Shown here in pieces: positions 48,955-59,400 of a DNA stretch of 64,000 nt. The stretch covers positions 186,001-250,000 of the forward strand of contig JAESUZ010002613.1 of assembly GCA_017311185.1 (NCBI GenBank), in the 5' to 3' direction. This DNA comes from Proteles cristata cristata (Eukaryota > Chordata > Mammalia > Carnivora > Hyaenidae). Each line of letters starts with the position of its first letter. Position 1 is the stretch's first letter. Position numbers and translations under genes: made by a program. Below the pieces are notes generated by a model, which was not told where the DNA came from, searched no databases, and was given only the letters and a program-made list of their open reading frames with translations.

Positions 48955-49180
48955 ATAATAACTATTGTTATTATTATATAACCAGTATCAATTTAGTGCT
49001 TACTTAACACCAGGTCCTATTAAGTTCTCATAATGACCCTAATAAGCTTTACAATTACTATCATCCTCACTTTGCAGATGAGGAAACTAAAAAACAGAGA
49101 GGTTAAGAAACTTGCCCAGAGTCACACAGCCAGGAAGTGGCAGAGCTGGCATTCAAATGAAAGACTCACTCTGGAGCTTC
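48955..49180 (-). repeat. MIR-type relic
   Basis: gatgaggaaactaaaaaaca and tcacacagccaggaagtggc, close to reverse MIR consensus. Confidence 0.8.
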
Positions 49181-49829
49181 CATTTGTAATTGCCAATACT
49201 ATGCATACTCAACTTCAAAGCTGTAGTCTAAGAGACAAATAACAATACAAACAGTGCCTGAATATACCGGCAGTCTCACGCTTAATTTTTTAAGCAAATT
49301 TTTATTCTTAGATTATATTTTTCTAAGTTTGTTTTAGGTAAAAACTTAAGTAAAAGGGATTCTGTGGCAATATAAAAACACCACAACTTTTTTTATCATG
49401 CAACAAAAAAATAAACAGTAGAGTAATTCATATGAGGCTCGAAAATCAACAAATGAAATGGACTTAATTCACTTTCTATTTCCTAGAACAAAGGTGAACA
49501 TTCAGGAAAAACTTAAAAAAGAACATTAGAAGTCCATTTTAATACTTCTGGTTTTAAAGGGTGTAGAAATTGTAGTGACAGAACATTCCAATCTTAGTAC
49601 CAAACTAATTAGCTCTATAACCAGATAGATTCTCCCCCTTGATTCCACACACACTAGACAGTGTAAAGATAATGATTTGTTTAAAAGCTTTATGTGTCCC
49701 CTTACCTATAAGGATAAACATTTGAATAAGAGAAAGAAAAAGGGGGTAAAGAAAATTTTTTAAAAGAAGGAAAGAAGATGGGTTAAAGAAAAAAAAAAGA
49801 CCAACCTCTTCTCAGAAAGTATGGCCCAT

Positions 49830-50040
49830 CCACATTAGAGAAAGGATTAAGCAGATACATTCAGCTTTTCTAACAGATTTTCTTTCTCTACGGCTTCAAT
49901 ACCCCTCTCACACTCACAGATAATCACATTAGTTTTGTCATTAAAAGCTCCCTTTTCATAGAATGCACCTAAACCGCTTAAACCACCCAGAGAGGTCGCA
50001 TACATTATCAAACACCAAGACAAACGGAAGAGATTTTCCA
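49830..50040. repeat. Unidentified duplicated segment, copy 2
   Basis: About 211 bp in a PRCP intron, paired with 24943-25150. On the minus strand it lies in an 82-codon open frame (49847-50095) whose middle reads SWCLIMYATSLGGLSGLGAF and whose end reads EKENLLEKLNVSA. I do not recognise this as any known protein. It may be chance, a retrocopy fragment or an unclassified transposon. Confidence 0.85.
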
Positions 50041-51290
50041 TTTTATGTCTTATTATTTCACTACATCTAATTGCATGTTCAGAAGACCAAGCCAAAAGAT
50101 TTGGTGAGTTATCAGCTTAAAAATTATTCTAAAATGAACAACTGCTATAGTATCCTTAAAATCTGCCCTTTAAGCTGAGAAGAGACCTAGTAGTTTCTAT
50201 GCTGACAGAGCAGTCAAATGACAGAGGTTTTCTATTTCCCTTTTCTCTTCTTCCTTGTGCTCTCTCAGCCAAGTCCATGATTATTTCTGCATGAATGTTG
50301 CAGCTTCTGTAACAGTAAACAAAAGCAAATGGAGTCCGAATGTGCAAAGCCCACAAACAAATGAAAAAGAATGATACTTGAGTTGACACGGAAAAGGCAT
50401 TCACTCACTGCCTCTGGATCCTTCAGAACCGTACAGGGTCCAGGCAGAATTGGAAATCACTTACTTTTTTTCATAACCCAACTGTTACACATTATCTCAC
50501 TATCCTAAGCCTGAGTTACAGACTTAGAAAAGGACGGCTGTTTGTCAGCCCTTTAAAAAGGAGGAAGTGTATCAGAGGGAGGAGGAGTCATGGTTAAATG
50601 GAACTATCCAAGTGAAAGAGCGGTCCCCAACTGGGTAGTGTTCCTGGGATTAGTGGGTTGGGAGAACAGAGAGGAGGTCAAGAAAGGAGAAATAGAATGA
50701 ACAGTGAAAGAAAGTGATCTGAAGCTAAAAGTTTGGGAGGGAGACATGTAATAGAAAAACTTTGAAATGTAGGATAAAACTGGAAATAGAGGCAACGGAA
50801 AATTTCTCAAGCAGGGGCCGATGAGAGATTTCTTTTGGTTGGGTGCAGGCAAGAAACAGAAACATAAATATATTATACACAATCAAGAATTCTTTAATAT
50901 GCCAAAAGAAAGTATAAAACCAGTAAGAAATAACTGAAGAGAATAACAAGAAGCAGTCCAGGAGAAAAGAAGTAAGAGGTGATTGTCGGGCAAAGACACA
51001 AATTACCTTGCCTTAAAAATAAACTTTTTATAATGCATATGTACAAAAGATAAAAGGACAGTGCTAAATAAAAAAAAAGTGGCAAAATATTTGAGATATA
51101 ATCTACTAATTTTGAGTGAATACTTAGGAGAGAGAAAGGAAAGAATATTTATTTACATGTGAGCTGCAACAGCAAATTTTTTGTAAGGAACATTAAAGAA
51201 ATGGGGAGAAAGGCAAAGTTAGTGGTACTTGCTCCAAATCATAAGCAAATGAACACTAAAAAGCTGTATTCCTCTGGCTTTCTTTTAAAT

Positions 51291-51510
51291 CAGGGGTTGG
51301 CATACTACAGCCCCCAGGCCAATTCAGGTTACTGCCTATTTTATAAATAAAGTATTATTGCAACACAATCTTCCTCATTTATTTACATTTGCCTATGGTT
51401 ACTTTCCTGCTACAACTGCAGAACGGAGCAACTGTGACAGAAACCAATGGCCCACAAAACCGAAAACTTTTACTATTTACCTCTTTACAAATAAAGTTCG
51501 CCAACTTCTG
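51291..51510 (+). mobile_element. Non-autonomous hAT-type element (MER-class MITE)
   Basis: A 220-bp element with terminal inverted repeats, CAGGGGTTGGCA at the left and a right end complementary to CAGAAGTTGGCG. It is bordered by an 8-bp duplication with one mismatch, ttttaaat (51283-51290) and tttcaaat (51511-51518). The internal motif ttttataaataaagtattat is typical of an abundant eutherian hAT MITE. The exact family name is uncertain. Confidence 0.85.
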
Positions 51511-51539
51511 TTTCAAATACCAAGGAATTCCCTGTATGT

Positions 51540-51741
51540 TTTTGATTTATGTATTTATTTTGAGAGAGTGAGAGAGTGCAAGCAGGGGAGGAGCAGAGAG
51601 GGAGAGAGGGAGAATCGTAAACTGGCTCCACAATGTCAGCACAGAGCCCAACGCCGGGCTTGAACTCATAAACTGTGAGGTCATAACCTGAGCAGAAATC
51701 AAGAGTTGGATGCTCAACAGACTGAGCCACCCAGGTGCCCC
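51540..51741 (-). mobile_element. SINEC copy
   Basis: Head (reverse) gagccacccaggtgcccc. Sense to PRCP. Older variant with aatcaagagttggatgctca. Confidence 0.9.
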
Positions 51742-52390
51742 ATCCCCATATGCGTTATCATGTAACAATGCATTTGTTCTTCAAGTGGGCATAAAAATGC
51801 AAACTTGATTCTCACTTTGTAAACAGACTTGTAGCTAAATTAGATAGCTGTCACAATGTGGTTAGTGATCCACCCAGAAAATCAGCCAAATCCTCTCCTA
51901 ACCCAGTGCAATACGGTAAAAGACCAGAGGCTCTGAACAATGGTAGACCCAAGTTCAAATTCTGCTTTCACCATCTCTTGACTGAGCTTAGATTTCCACT
52001 CAATTGTACCGATTTTTCCCAGAGTATTTTTGCAGGGATTAAATGGGATAGCATACATGAAAGTATTCTGTAAATAGTAAAATAATAGAGATAAGGCATC
52101 ATTAGCACAAAGACATGAATGGAGGCTAACTGGCTCAAATTTAGATTTTTTTCTCATTATTTTGATCCGGGTTTTCTTACCAGGAGAGAGATCTGATCTT
52201 TTAAATAACCCTGTATTGTCTAAATCCAATTGAATTCAATACAAATTTACCTCTGGCCTGCTATGTGTAAGACATCTGCTCATCAGTCTACTATTTAGAT
52301 GAAGAAAAAAGGATCTCTAATAGCAAATGACCTTGTTCCACTTGGGTTACAAAGTTTTAATCAAAATGTTCATTTAATAGTTCAAAGGGA

Positions 52391-52612
52391 CTGATGGGGC
52401 ACCTGGGTGGCTCAGTCAGTTAAGTGTCTTACTTCAGCTCAGGTTATGATCTCACAGTTCGTGAGTTCAAGCCCCATGTCGGGCTCTGTGCTGACAGCAC
52501 AGAGCCTGGAGCCTGCTTCAGATTCTGTGTCTCCCTCTCTATCTCTCTGCCCCTCCCCCACTCACACTCGGTCTCTGTCTCTCTCAAAAATAAATAACAT
52601 TAATTTTAAAAA
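52391..52612 (+). mobile_element. SINEC copy
   Basis: Perfect duplication AATAGTTCAAAGGGA at 52376-52390 and 52613-52627. Confidence 0.95.
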
Positions 52613-52859
52613 AATAGTTCAAAGGGATTGTTAAATTAAATCTGCTTTTGAAAACTGGAAGGTTCTCCTCTAAGTCTATTTATATTTCTGGCACTCATTC
52701 TAGCTGTAGAATCAGTTATATTTTCTAAACTTAACCATCAAGTTAGTCAAATTTTAATTTTAAAACTAAGAAGAATATTCTTTACAAAGAAATGCTTAAA
52801 AGGGGATGGATACACAAAAGAAGTCTGTCATGAAAACAACTTTAAAATTTATGGTGCAA

Positions 52860-53080
52860 TGTATCTTTACACTTTCCACAGTGTTTTCACATCTAATATT
52901 TTATTTGATCCTTAGCACAAAGGAGAGGATTCTCCCGTGGAGAATGTTAAGTGTCATTACCTCACTGTGCAGAAGAAGACATGGAGGCTCAGGAAGAAGA
53001 CAGCCTCTCCCAAGATAGCACAGAGGGTAAAGTGTGGTTCTGGATCAAGGATCCAGAGTCAGCACTCTTTCCACTCCACC
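52860..53080 (-). repeat. MIR-type relic
   Basis: gtgcagaagaagacatggag and ggatccagagtcagcactct. Confidence 0.6.
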
Positions 53081-53539
53081 CTGCTGCATGGGGATCATTG
53101 CTTTATGATATGTCCAGCACTTAGGACACATTAGCAGTTGGCTGAGTCATAGCACTATGAGAGCAGTTGCCATTTACTAATAAGCACTAACCATACATGA
53201 CAAGTCTATGTGTCTCAGATATATCACAAAGATGGAGTAAAGTGTGCACACCAAGGGCACAGCACAGGACTTGGCACACAGGAATTGTTCCATTAGTAGC
53301 AACTACTGGTCTTAGCTCTAAATCGTATAGCTCTATAACCTATACATTTATCTCCTTTATTCAAATGAGAGGAAACTGACGTTGACAAATGTTAGGTAAG
53401 GTATAACCGGAGAGTGACAGAAGCCAGGATTTCTGCCCAGGGTAGTAGCACTTAGAGTCCCTTTGTCACTGGAAATTCCTCTGATGCTGAAAGTCACAGA
53501 AAGCACCAGTTTAAAACAAACAAACAAAAAAACAAAACA

Positions 53540-53760
53540 GGGGTGCCTAGGTGGCTCAGTCAGTTAAGCATCGGACTTCTGCTCAGGTCATGATCTCACG
53601 GTTCGTGGGTTCAAGCCTCGCGTCAGGCTCTGTGCTGACAGCTAGCTCAGAGCCTGGAGCCTGCTTCAGATTTTGTGTCTCCCTCCCTCTCTGACCCTCC
53701 CCTGCTCATGCTGCTTCTCTCTCTCTCAGAAATAAATAAAACATTAAAAAGTTTTTAAAA
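53540..53760 (+). mobile_element. SINEC copy
   Basis: Head ggggtgcctaggtggctcag. Inserted in a CAAA-rich stretch that also follows it. Confidence 0.9.
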
Positions 53761-53811
53761 AATAAACAAAACAAAAAGAGAGAAATTTTCCTATTAAAAG
53801 TAATGAAAGGA

Positions 53812-54025
53812 GGGGCGCCTGGGTGGCTTAGTCGGTTAAGCGTCCAACTTTCGCTTAGGCCATGATCTCGCAGTTCGTGGGTTCGAGCCCCGTGTCGGGC
53901 TCTGTGCTGACTGCCAGCTCAGAGCCTGGAGCCTGTTTCAGTCTGTGACTCCCTCTCTCTCTGACCCTCCCCTGCTCACACTGTCTCTCTCTCTCTCCTA
54001 GAAATAAATAAAAACATTAAAAAAA
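53812..54025 (+). mobile_element. SINEC copy, young, nested at a reused target site
   Basis: Perfect duplication AAAAGTAATGAAAGGA at 53796-53811 and 54026-54041. Inserted into the duplication of the older SINE that follows. Confidence 0.95.
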
Positions 54026-54041
54026 AAAAGTAATGAAAGGA

Positions 54042-54203
54042 GAGGGGCTTGATGGCTCAAGTCCGTTAAGCATCTGACTTTTGATTTTGGCTCAGGTCAT
54101 GATCTCACGGTTCATGAGATGAAGCCCCATGGTGGGGCTTGGGATGCTCTCTCCCCATCTCCCTGCCCCTCCCACTTCTCAAAATAAATAAATAAACTTA
54201 AAA
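54042..54203 (+). mobile_element. SINEC copy, older, short
   Basis: Reads gaggggcttgatggctcaag with a deleted 3' part. Flanked by agtaatgaaagga / aataatgaaagga. Its end is 27 bp from a PRCP splice donor. Confidence 0.9.
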
Positions 54204-54230
54204 AATAATGAAAGGATATTTTCCTATTAC

Positions 54231-54403
54231 CTTGATAGGCCAAGCAGGCAAAGGCTGTAAAAAGTTAGACTCGTAAGGGTAGTCCACCATTGCCAGATTT
54301 ATCCAGGTTTCAGAGATCCAGCCTTTCAAATGCTGGACATCCCGAGAATTTCTTAATGGGGTACATAAGTGAAAGGCTTCAGAAAGCCAATCCAAGCCAC
54401 CGC
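54231..54403 (-). CDS. PRCP: PRCP coding exon, probably exon 6 (SKS cap domain)
   Basis: This 173-nt exon encodes cap-domain helices. It starts in the GGGLDWLSEAFHLC region and ends FLQPLPAWPIK in phase 0. The block WISETWINLAMVDYPY is almost identical to human PRCP. After HLC the cat sequence reads TPLRNSRD, which appears one residue longer than the human counterpart. That insertion shifts catalytic numbering by one downstream (Asp about 431, His about 456). The donor is ATCAAG followed by gtaatagg, not a perfect consensus. Only 14 intron bases separate the exon from a stack of SINE insertions on its 3' side. Confidence 0.94.
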
Positions 54404-54966
54404 CTGAGAACAGAATCACATTGTTGGAATATAAAAAGTACTACTTAACAGAAGGCTTTGCAGATCACTTGGTATTTTAAAAAATTCAATTTTCTATACC
54501 ATTGCTCCAAGAATGCTTTATCAACATTCAATAAAATGTTTTTAGAGCAACTGGAAAATCCCATAATAAACAAGTTGTCTATTCTCATGGAATTTGCCAA
54601 AATTTATTTGAATTATTTCCTGTTTCAAAGATACTATGGAAATAAGTAAATAAAGAAATGGAACACCAGAGATCAGAATGCATAAACCACAACAAAATAA
54701 AACAAACGGAAGTATGTGACAAACATAGTATCGAGCAAAAGACAGCAGACACAAAACATACATACTATGTTCTTGAGTATAGTGGATGATGATTATGCTG
54801 CTATGCCATACTGATTATGTTTCACTATGTGAAAATTCATCAAGTGATGTATTTTGATTTGTGTACTTTTCTATGTCATACTTAAAAAATAAAAACAGGG
54901 AATTGTTGAATTTAACAAATGAAAGGTAAAATACTCCATGATTTCATTTTATTAATTAAAGCTTAC
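54404..54966 (-). other. PRCP: Short PRCP intron (563 bp)
   Basis: This is AT-rich unique sequence with no recognisable repeat. Its ends are an intact donor and acceptor. The open frames across it are non-coding. Confidence 0.85.
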
Positions 54967-55124
54967 CCGTTCTTGCAAGTCGAGTAATAGCACCCCAGGA
55001 ATTGTGGATGGTCTCTGAACAATTTGGGCCACTTTTCCTAAAGTCTGCAGTTACAATTTCCATAAATACCCCACAAGGTACCAGATTACCAAATTGCCAG
55101 ATGGGGGCAGAGGCTGCAAGAGCT
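54967..55124 (-). CDS. PRCP: PRCP coding exon, probably exon 5
   Basis: This 158-nt exon completes the split Gly codon and encodes ALAASAPIWQFGNLVPCGVF and on to ITRLART, ending with the first base of the next Gly codon. The ASAPIW segment continues the core strand after the nucleophile elbow. The Cys of VPCGVF and that of PNCSE are conserved in PRCP and probably form disulfides. The following residues enter the helical cap (SKS) domain characteristic of S28 enzymes. Entry phase is 2 and exit phase is 1. The donor is ACGG followed by gtaagc, and the acceptor is catttag. Substitutions against recalled human sequence are conservative. Confidence 0.94.
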
Positions 55125-55354
55125 CTAAATGGTAAGAAAAATAAGAAAAGCAAACAGAAAAAAGATGTAACTCATCAAATTCAAGTTTTAAAATTGAAAC
55201 GGATATTGAACAAACATGGTGAGAAAAATAACAGCTTTTAAAGAGATAAAAACTAGAAATCTTAGTATAACAGAACATGTTTTACCCAAAACAAACCTCT
55301 AAGTATGCCATGACAGTGTTAACAAGTGCTCATGTCCAACATAAATGCATTTAC

Positions 55355-55536
55355 CCGACCACCACATGAGGGTATTTCATCCTGAACCAGGCTGCAAGCA
55401 TGCCACCGTAAGAGCCCCCTATGGCAATGACAGGTTGATTTTTAGCTCCTGGGATTGTTCTCTTCAAGTGTTTGATTAACATTGCAAAATCAGCCAGAGC
55501 TTGTTCTGATGTCAGATAATTCAAGTATCTGGAATC
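55355..55536 (-). CDS. PRCP: PRCP coding exon, probably exon 4 (nucleophile Ser)
   Basis: This 182-nt exon encodes 60 residues plus two bases of a split Gly codon, starting [17 protein letters not shown] and ending KYPHVVVG. It carries the nucleophile elbow IAIGGSYGG. The catalytic Ser codon is TCT at 55411-55413 and aligns with human Ser179. The adjacent [12 protein letters not shown] segment is the helix following the elbow. Phase is 0 at the start and 2 at the end. The donor is GTCGG followed by gtaaatgc, and the acceptor follows tctttag. Nothing is broken or missing. Confidence 0.95.
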
Positions 55537-55891
55537 CTAAAGAAAAGTAACAAAGAACACGTATAAATGTGCACATAATAGCAGCTTAGGCATAGCATAG
55601 ATCCAGGAAAAAAGCCAGTCAGATAAGATTTTCTCCAAATAGAATTTCTAGGCAATTGGGTTAAAATGCCCAGTCAAGGTAATAGCAATACTGATTTAAA
55701 TAAATAATTAAAAAGTGATTTTAAGTTTGTGGGAAGAAAATAATGTATTTTGCATTCAAATGTAATTTCTGTTAAATGCTATTTACCAAAGATCTTGTTG
55801 AGGTTGTAGAAACAATAGAAACAAATGGTAACATTTAACAGTAAATGTGATGGAATACAATTCTCAACAGAAACTGCTGTATTATAATTTT

Positions 55892-56100
55892 TTTAAATGT
55901 TTATTTATTTTTGAGAAAGACAGAGAGACAGAGTACAGGCAGGGGAGGGGCAGAGAGAAAGGGAGACACAGAATCTGAAGCACGCTCCAGGCTCTGAGCT
56001 GTCAGCCCAGAGCTTGAGGCCAGGCTCGAACTCGTGAACCACAGGATCATGACCTGAGCCAAAGTCAAATTCTTAGCCAACTGAGTCACCCAGGTGCCCC
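55892..56100 (-). mobile_element. SINEC copy, left arm of inverted pair
   Basis: Head (reverse) gagtcacccaggtgcccc at the right. Faces 56144-56395. Confidence 0.9.
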
Positions 56101-56143
56101 TACAATTTTTATTTTAAGTCTTGGAACATTTAAAATATCTAGT

Positions 56144-56270
56144 GGGGCACCTGGGTGGCTCTGTCTATTAAGCATCTGACTTCGGCTCAGGTCATGATCT
56201 CGTGGTTCATGAGTTCAAGCTCGGCCTCGGGCTCTGTGCTGATAGCTCAGAGCCTGGAGGTGCTTCAGAT

Positions 56271-56306
<36 letters not shown>

Positions 56307-56395
56307 CCCCTCCCCTGCTTATGCACTTTTGCTTTCTCTCTCTCTCTCTCTCAAAAACAAATAAACATTAAAAAATTTTAATAAAGTAAAATAAA
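56144..56395 (+). mobile_element. SINEC copy, right arm of inverted pair
   Basis: Head ggggcacctgggtggctctg. Contains an expanded CT run near 56275-56300 and a TAAAA-rich tail. Confidence 0.9.
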
Positions 56396-56744
56396 ATAAA
56401 ATGGCTACCATATAGGCAAAGGTACACTGAATCTTGTGAAAAACTGAAGGATCATCAATAAAAATAAAACCCATCCTTCCTTATCAAAAAGATTATTATT
56501 ATATCCGCATACCAACAAATGGAAATTACTCTGTTGTAAACGACTATAAAATCTGAGTTACAAAATGCAATAGAGCAACTACATCCAGGCATTAGAAAAC
56601 AGGCAGCATAAGACATTGTTCCCTGAGAGATGGATGTTCATAAAATAAGTCCCATGATCATCTAACTCTCTGCCGACAGACAATTTCCTCAGTGCAATGT
56701 AGGGAGGTGAAGCTCAGAGTCCTGCTAAACTGAGGGAGCTAGTA

Positions 56745-57053
56745 AAGTATATGATTTGACTCAGAGGTAGAATTTGAGAAACTCAACAGATGAACATAGA
56801 GGAAGAGAAGGAAAAATAAGATAAAAACAGAGAGGGAGGCAAACCATAGGAGACTCTTAAATACAAGAGAACAAACTGAGGGTTGCTGGAGGCTGGGGGT
56901 GGGGGAGAGCGCTAAATGGGTGATGGGCATTAAGGAGGGCACCTTTCAGGGTGACCATGGGGTGTCATATGTAAGAGTTTAATCACCGGGTTCTACTCCT
57001 GAAGCCAAAACTACACTGTATGTTAACTAACTTGAAAATTAAAAAAAAAAAAA
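56745..57053 (+). mobile_element. Carnivore L1 3' UTR with poly(A) tail
   Basis: It contains the characteristic carnivore L1 tail: ggcaaaccataggagactct, gatgggcattaaggagggca and gtatgttaactaacttgaaa, then an A tract at 57040-57053. It is an extreme 5'-truncated copy without coding sequence. Confidence 0.85.
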
Positions 57054-57074
57054 GGTATCTCTCCTTTAAAAGGA

Positions 57075-57555
57075 AAAGGTTTATTCCTCTCTCTTTGAGC
57101 TTGGGCTGGGCTTAGTGACTTGGTTCTAATTAATAAAAATGTGTCAGAAATGATGTATGATTTCCAATGTTAAGTCATAATAAGGACTGCAATTTCCACC
57201 TTGCTCTCTCTTGGATCACTAACTTGGAGGGGAGATAGCTGCCTTGTCAGGAGGTCACTCAAGTAAGCCTTTGGAGAAACCTAGGAAGAGACAAACTGTA
57301 GCCTCTTGCTAACACCCAGGAACAGTCACACGTGGATTCTCCATATAGTGTAGACGGTTCTCTGGCACCAGTCAAGCCTTCAGACAACTGCTGGCACCAG
57401 CTGACATCTGAACCTCATGAGATCCCTTGAGAAAGCACCTCCTAGCTGAGCCCTTAATTCCTTACCCATAGGAACTATGACATAATAAACATTTATTTTG
57501 TTTTAAGTCACTAAGATTTGAGGTAAATCATTATCTAGCAGTAGGTAACTAGAAC
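57075..57555 (+). repeat. MLT1-like solo LTR (ERVL-MaLR), decayed
   Basis: The 3' part reads gttttaagtcactaagattt followed by a run like gcagtaggtaactagaacag, typical of an MLT1 LTR end. No internal retroviral coding sequence accompanies it. Confidence 0.6.
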
Positions 57556-57726
57556 AGCTATATACCTAGTAGGCTATCCTACTGTATCTTCATGCTCTGG
57601 TCTCACCACTCTGACTCCTTCCATCATCTGCTACATTCTGAAATCACACAGTTCGCATCTTTTATCTTTCCTATGTACGCCACCTACTTCTTTAGCCTTC
57701 CCCCTTACTCAAGATGTATACTTTCT

Positions 57727-58087
57727 TTTTTTTAAATGTTTACTTATTGTTTAATGTTTACATATTTTTAAAGTTTACTTATAAATTTTATTAATTTACA
57801 TTAAAACAACTGCTACAATAAAAAAGATTGTGTATTATCTAAGACCATCATGCATACTACCACTACACATACACCATTTTTTAAGAGAACTCTGAGTTAG
57901 AAGAACTTGGGGCTAGAGAGATAAGAGAGTGTAAGCAGGGGAGGGGCGGGGGGGGGGCACAGAGTTTCCAAAACGGGCTCTGCTGCTGACAGCAGAGAGC
58001 CTGACGCAGGGCTCCAACTCATGAACCCTGAGATCATGACCCAACCCAAAGTCAAATGCTTAACTGACTAAGCCACCCAGGTGCCCC
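57727..58087 (-). mobile_element. SINEC copy, enlarged
   Basis: Duplications aagatgtatactttct / aagatacatgctttct flank about 360 bp. An AT-rich stretch (about 57765-57890) unlike the SINE lies between tail and body. Confidence 0.85.
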
Positions 58088-59189
58088 AAGATACATGCTT
58101 TCTGACCTCTTACCTCCTCTTTCATTATCTATCACTAGTCTTTACTTCTAATTTTCTATGTATAGTTGAGTGCAATTTTTTTTAATCCTTGCATAATATT
58201 TGTAATATTATCCCCCATGCTACTGACAAACTCTGTGAGTACATGAAGGGAAAGAAGCATATCAAAGAGAGCCCTTAGATTCATTTTGCTAACAAAGCAT
58301 GCACCATAGGAACTGAGGAGAGATAATGTTTCTATCTGCAACAAGCTGACTTCTTCCCAATGGTTTCAGGATCTATCAACTCTCCTAATCAGATATCTAG
58401 GCAGAATAATAATCTAAAGAATAGTTTCCCTGTGCAGCCCAACAAATATCAGCAAATTTTTCTGTTCTTCATTCACAACACAAGGACTTTTCATTTCTTT
58501 TATTTACTTATAATATGAGCTAATAAAACTTCTGAGAATGAAAAGTAAAACTCCTTTCAAAATAGGCAGCCCAGAAAATTACTGGCCCCAAGTTCTTCTA
58601 AAAAGACGGTATATGTATATCAGTAGTATGCATGATGATCTTAGGTAATGCACAATCTTCTTTATTTTAATACTTGTTTAACGTAATTTAGAAAAAAAAT
58701 AAAGCCCTTGTTAAGATAATAAAAATTTGAAAAGTTAGTTGTTTAAGGAAAAATATTACGTAAATAATAGCACAGTGGGCAAATTCATATACCCAGAATC
58801 ACAAACCACATGAGTGACTCAGTTGAGGAAATAGTATCCTTTTCATTGGGTGTAGAGTCTGTGGCCAAGGCCAAAACTTCTTGTGAGATTAGGAAAGGCC
58901 AGAAGGGAATCCAAGTGGCCATTTGGACTCAGTGAAACAGAAATAACTTGTCTTTATTTTATTGAAAAATACCTTATTAAACATTTGAGTGCTCATTATA
59001 TTTTTTCCCATGGAAGACCCACTAATTTAAGTGTATAATTTATAAAGTAGAGTGATTTACTGATATTTCTGAAAAATGAGAAGTCAGCCCCACAGTGTCT
59101 GCAGCCATACCTGATGAAGACTGCCTCATTACACTGAGTTAAAAACTGATCAACATTAGAAATGATAATATCATTGTCCAAAAAGGGGT

Positions 59190-59400
59190 TGGGTCGCCTG
59201 GGTGGCTCAGTAAGTTAAGCATTTGACTTCAGCTCAGGTCATGATCTCACGCTTCATGAGTTCGGACCCTGCATCAAGCTCTGTGTGGATGGCTCAGAGT
59301 CTGGAGCCTGCTTTGAATTCTGTGTCTCCCTCTTTCTCTGCTTCTCCCCCACTTGTGCTTTGTCTCTGTCTCTCAAAAATAAATAAAATTAAAAAAAAAT
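59190..59400 (+). mobile_element. SINEC copy
   Basis: Head gtcgcctgggtggctcagta. AAATAAA-rich tail. Confidence 0.9.

Larger units (their letters stand above)
44762..54230 (-). other. PRCP: PRCP intron between the 54231 and 44597 exons (9.5 kb)
   Basis: This holds MIR/L2 relics, an L1/HAL1-like fragment near 47905-48125, the second copy of an unidentified duplicated segment (49830-50040), a hAT-type element (51291-51510) and a SINE cluster at 51540-54203. Between 45420 and 47780 and between 50050 and 51280 I see no feature beyond short open frames. Confidence 0.85.
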
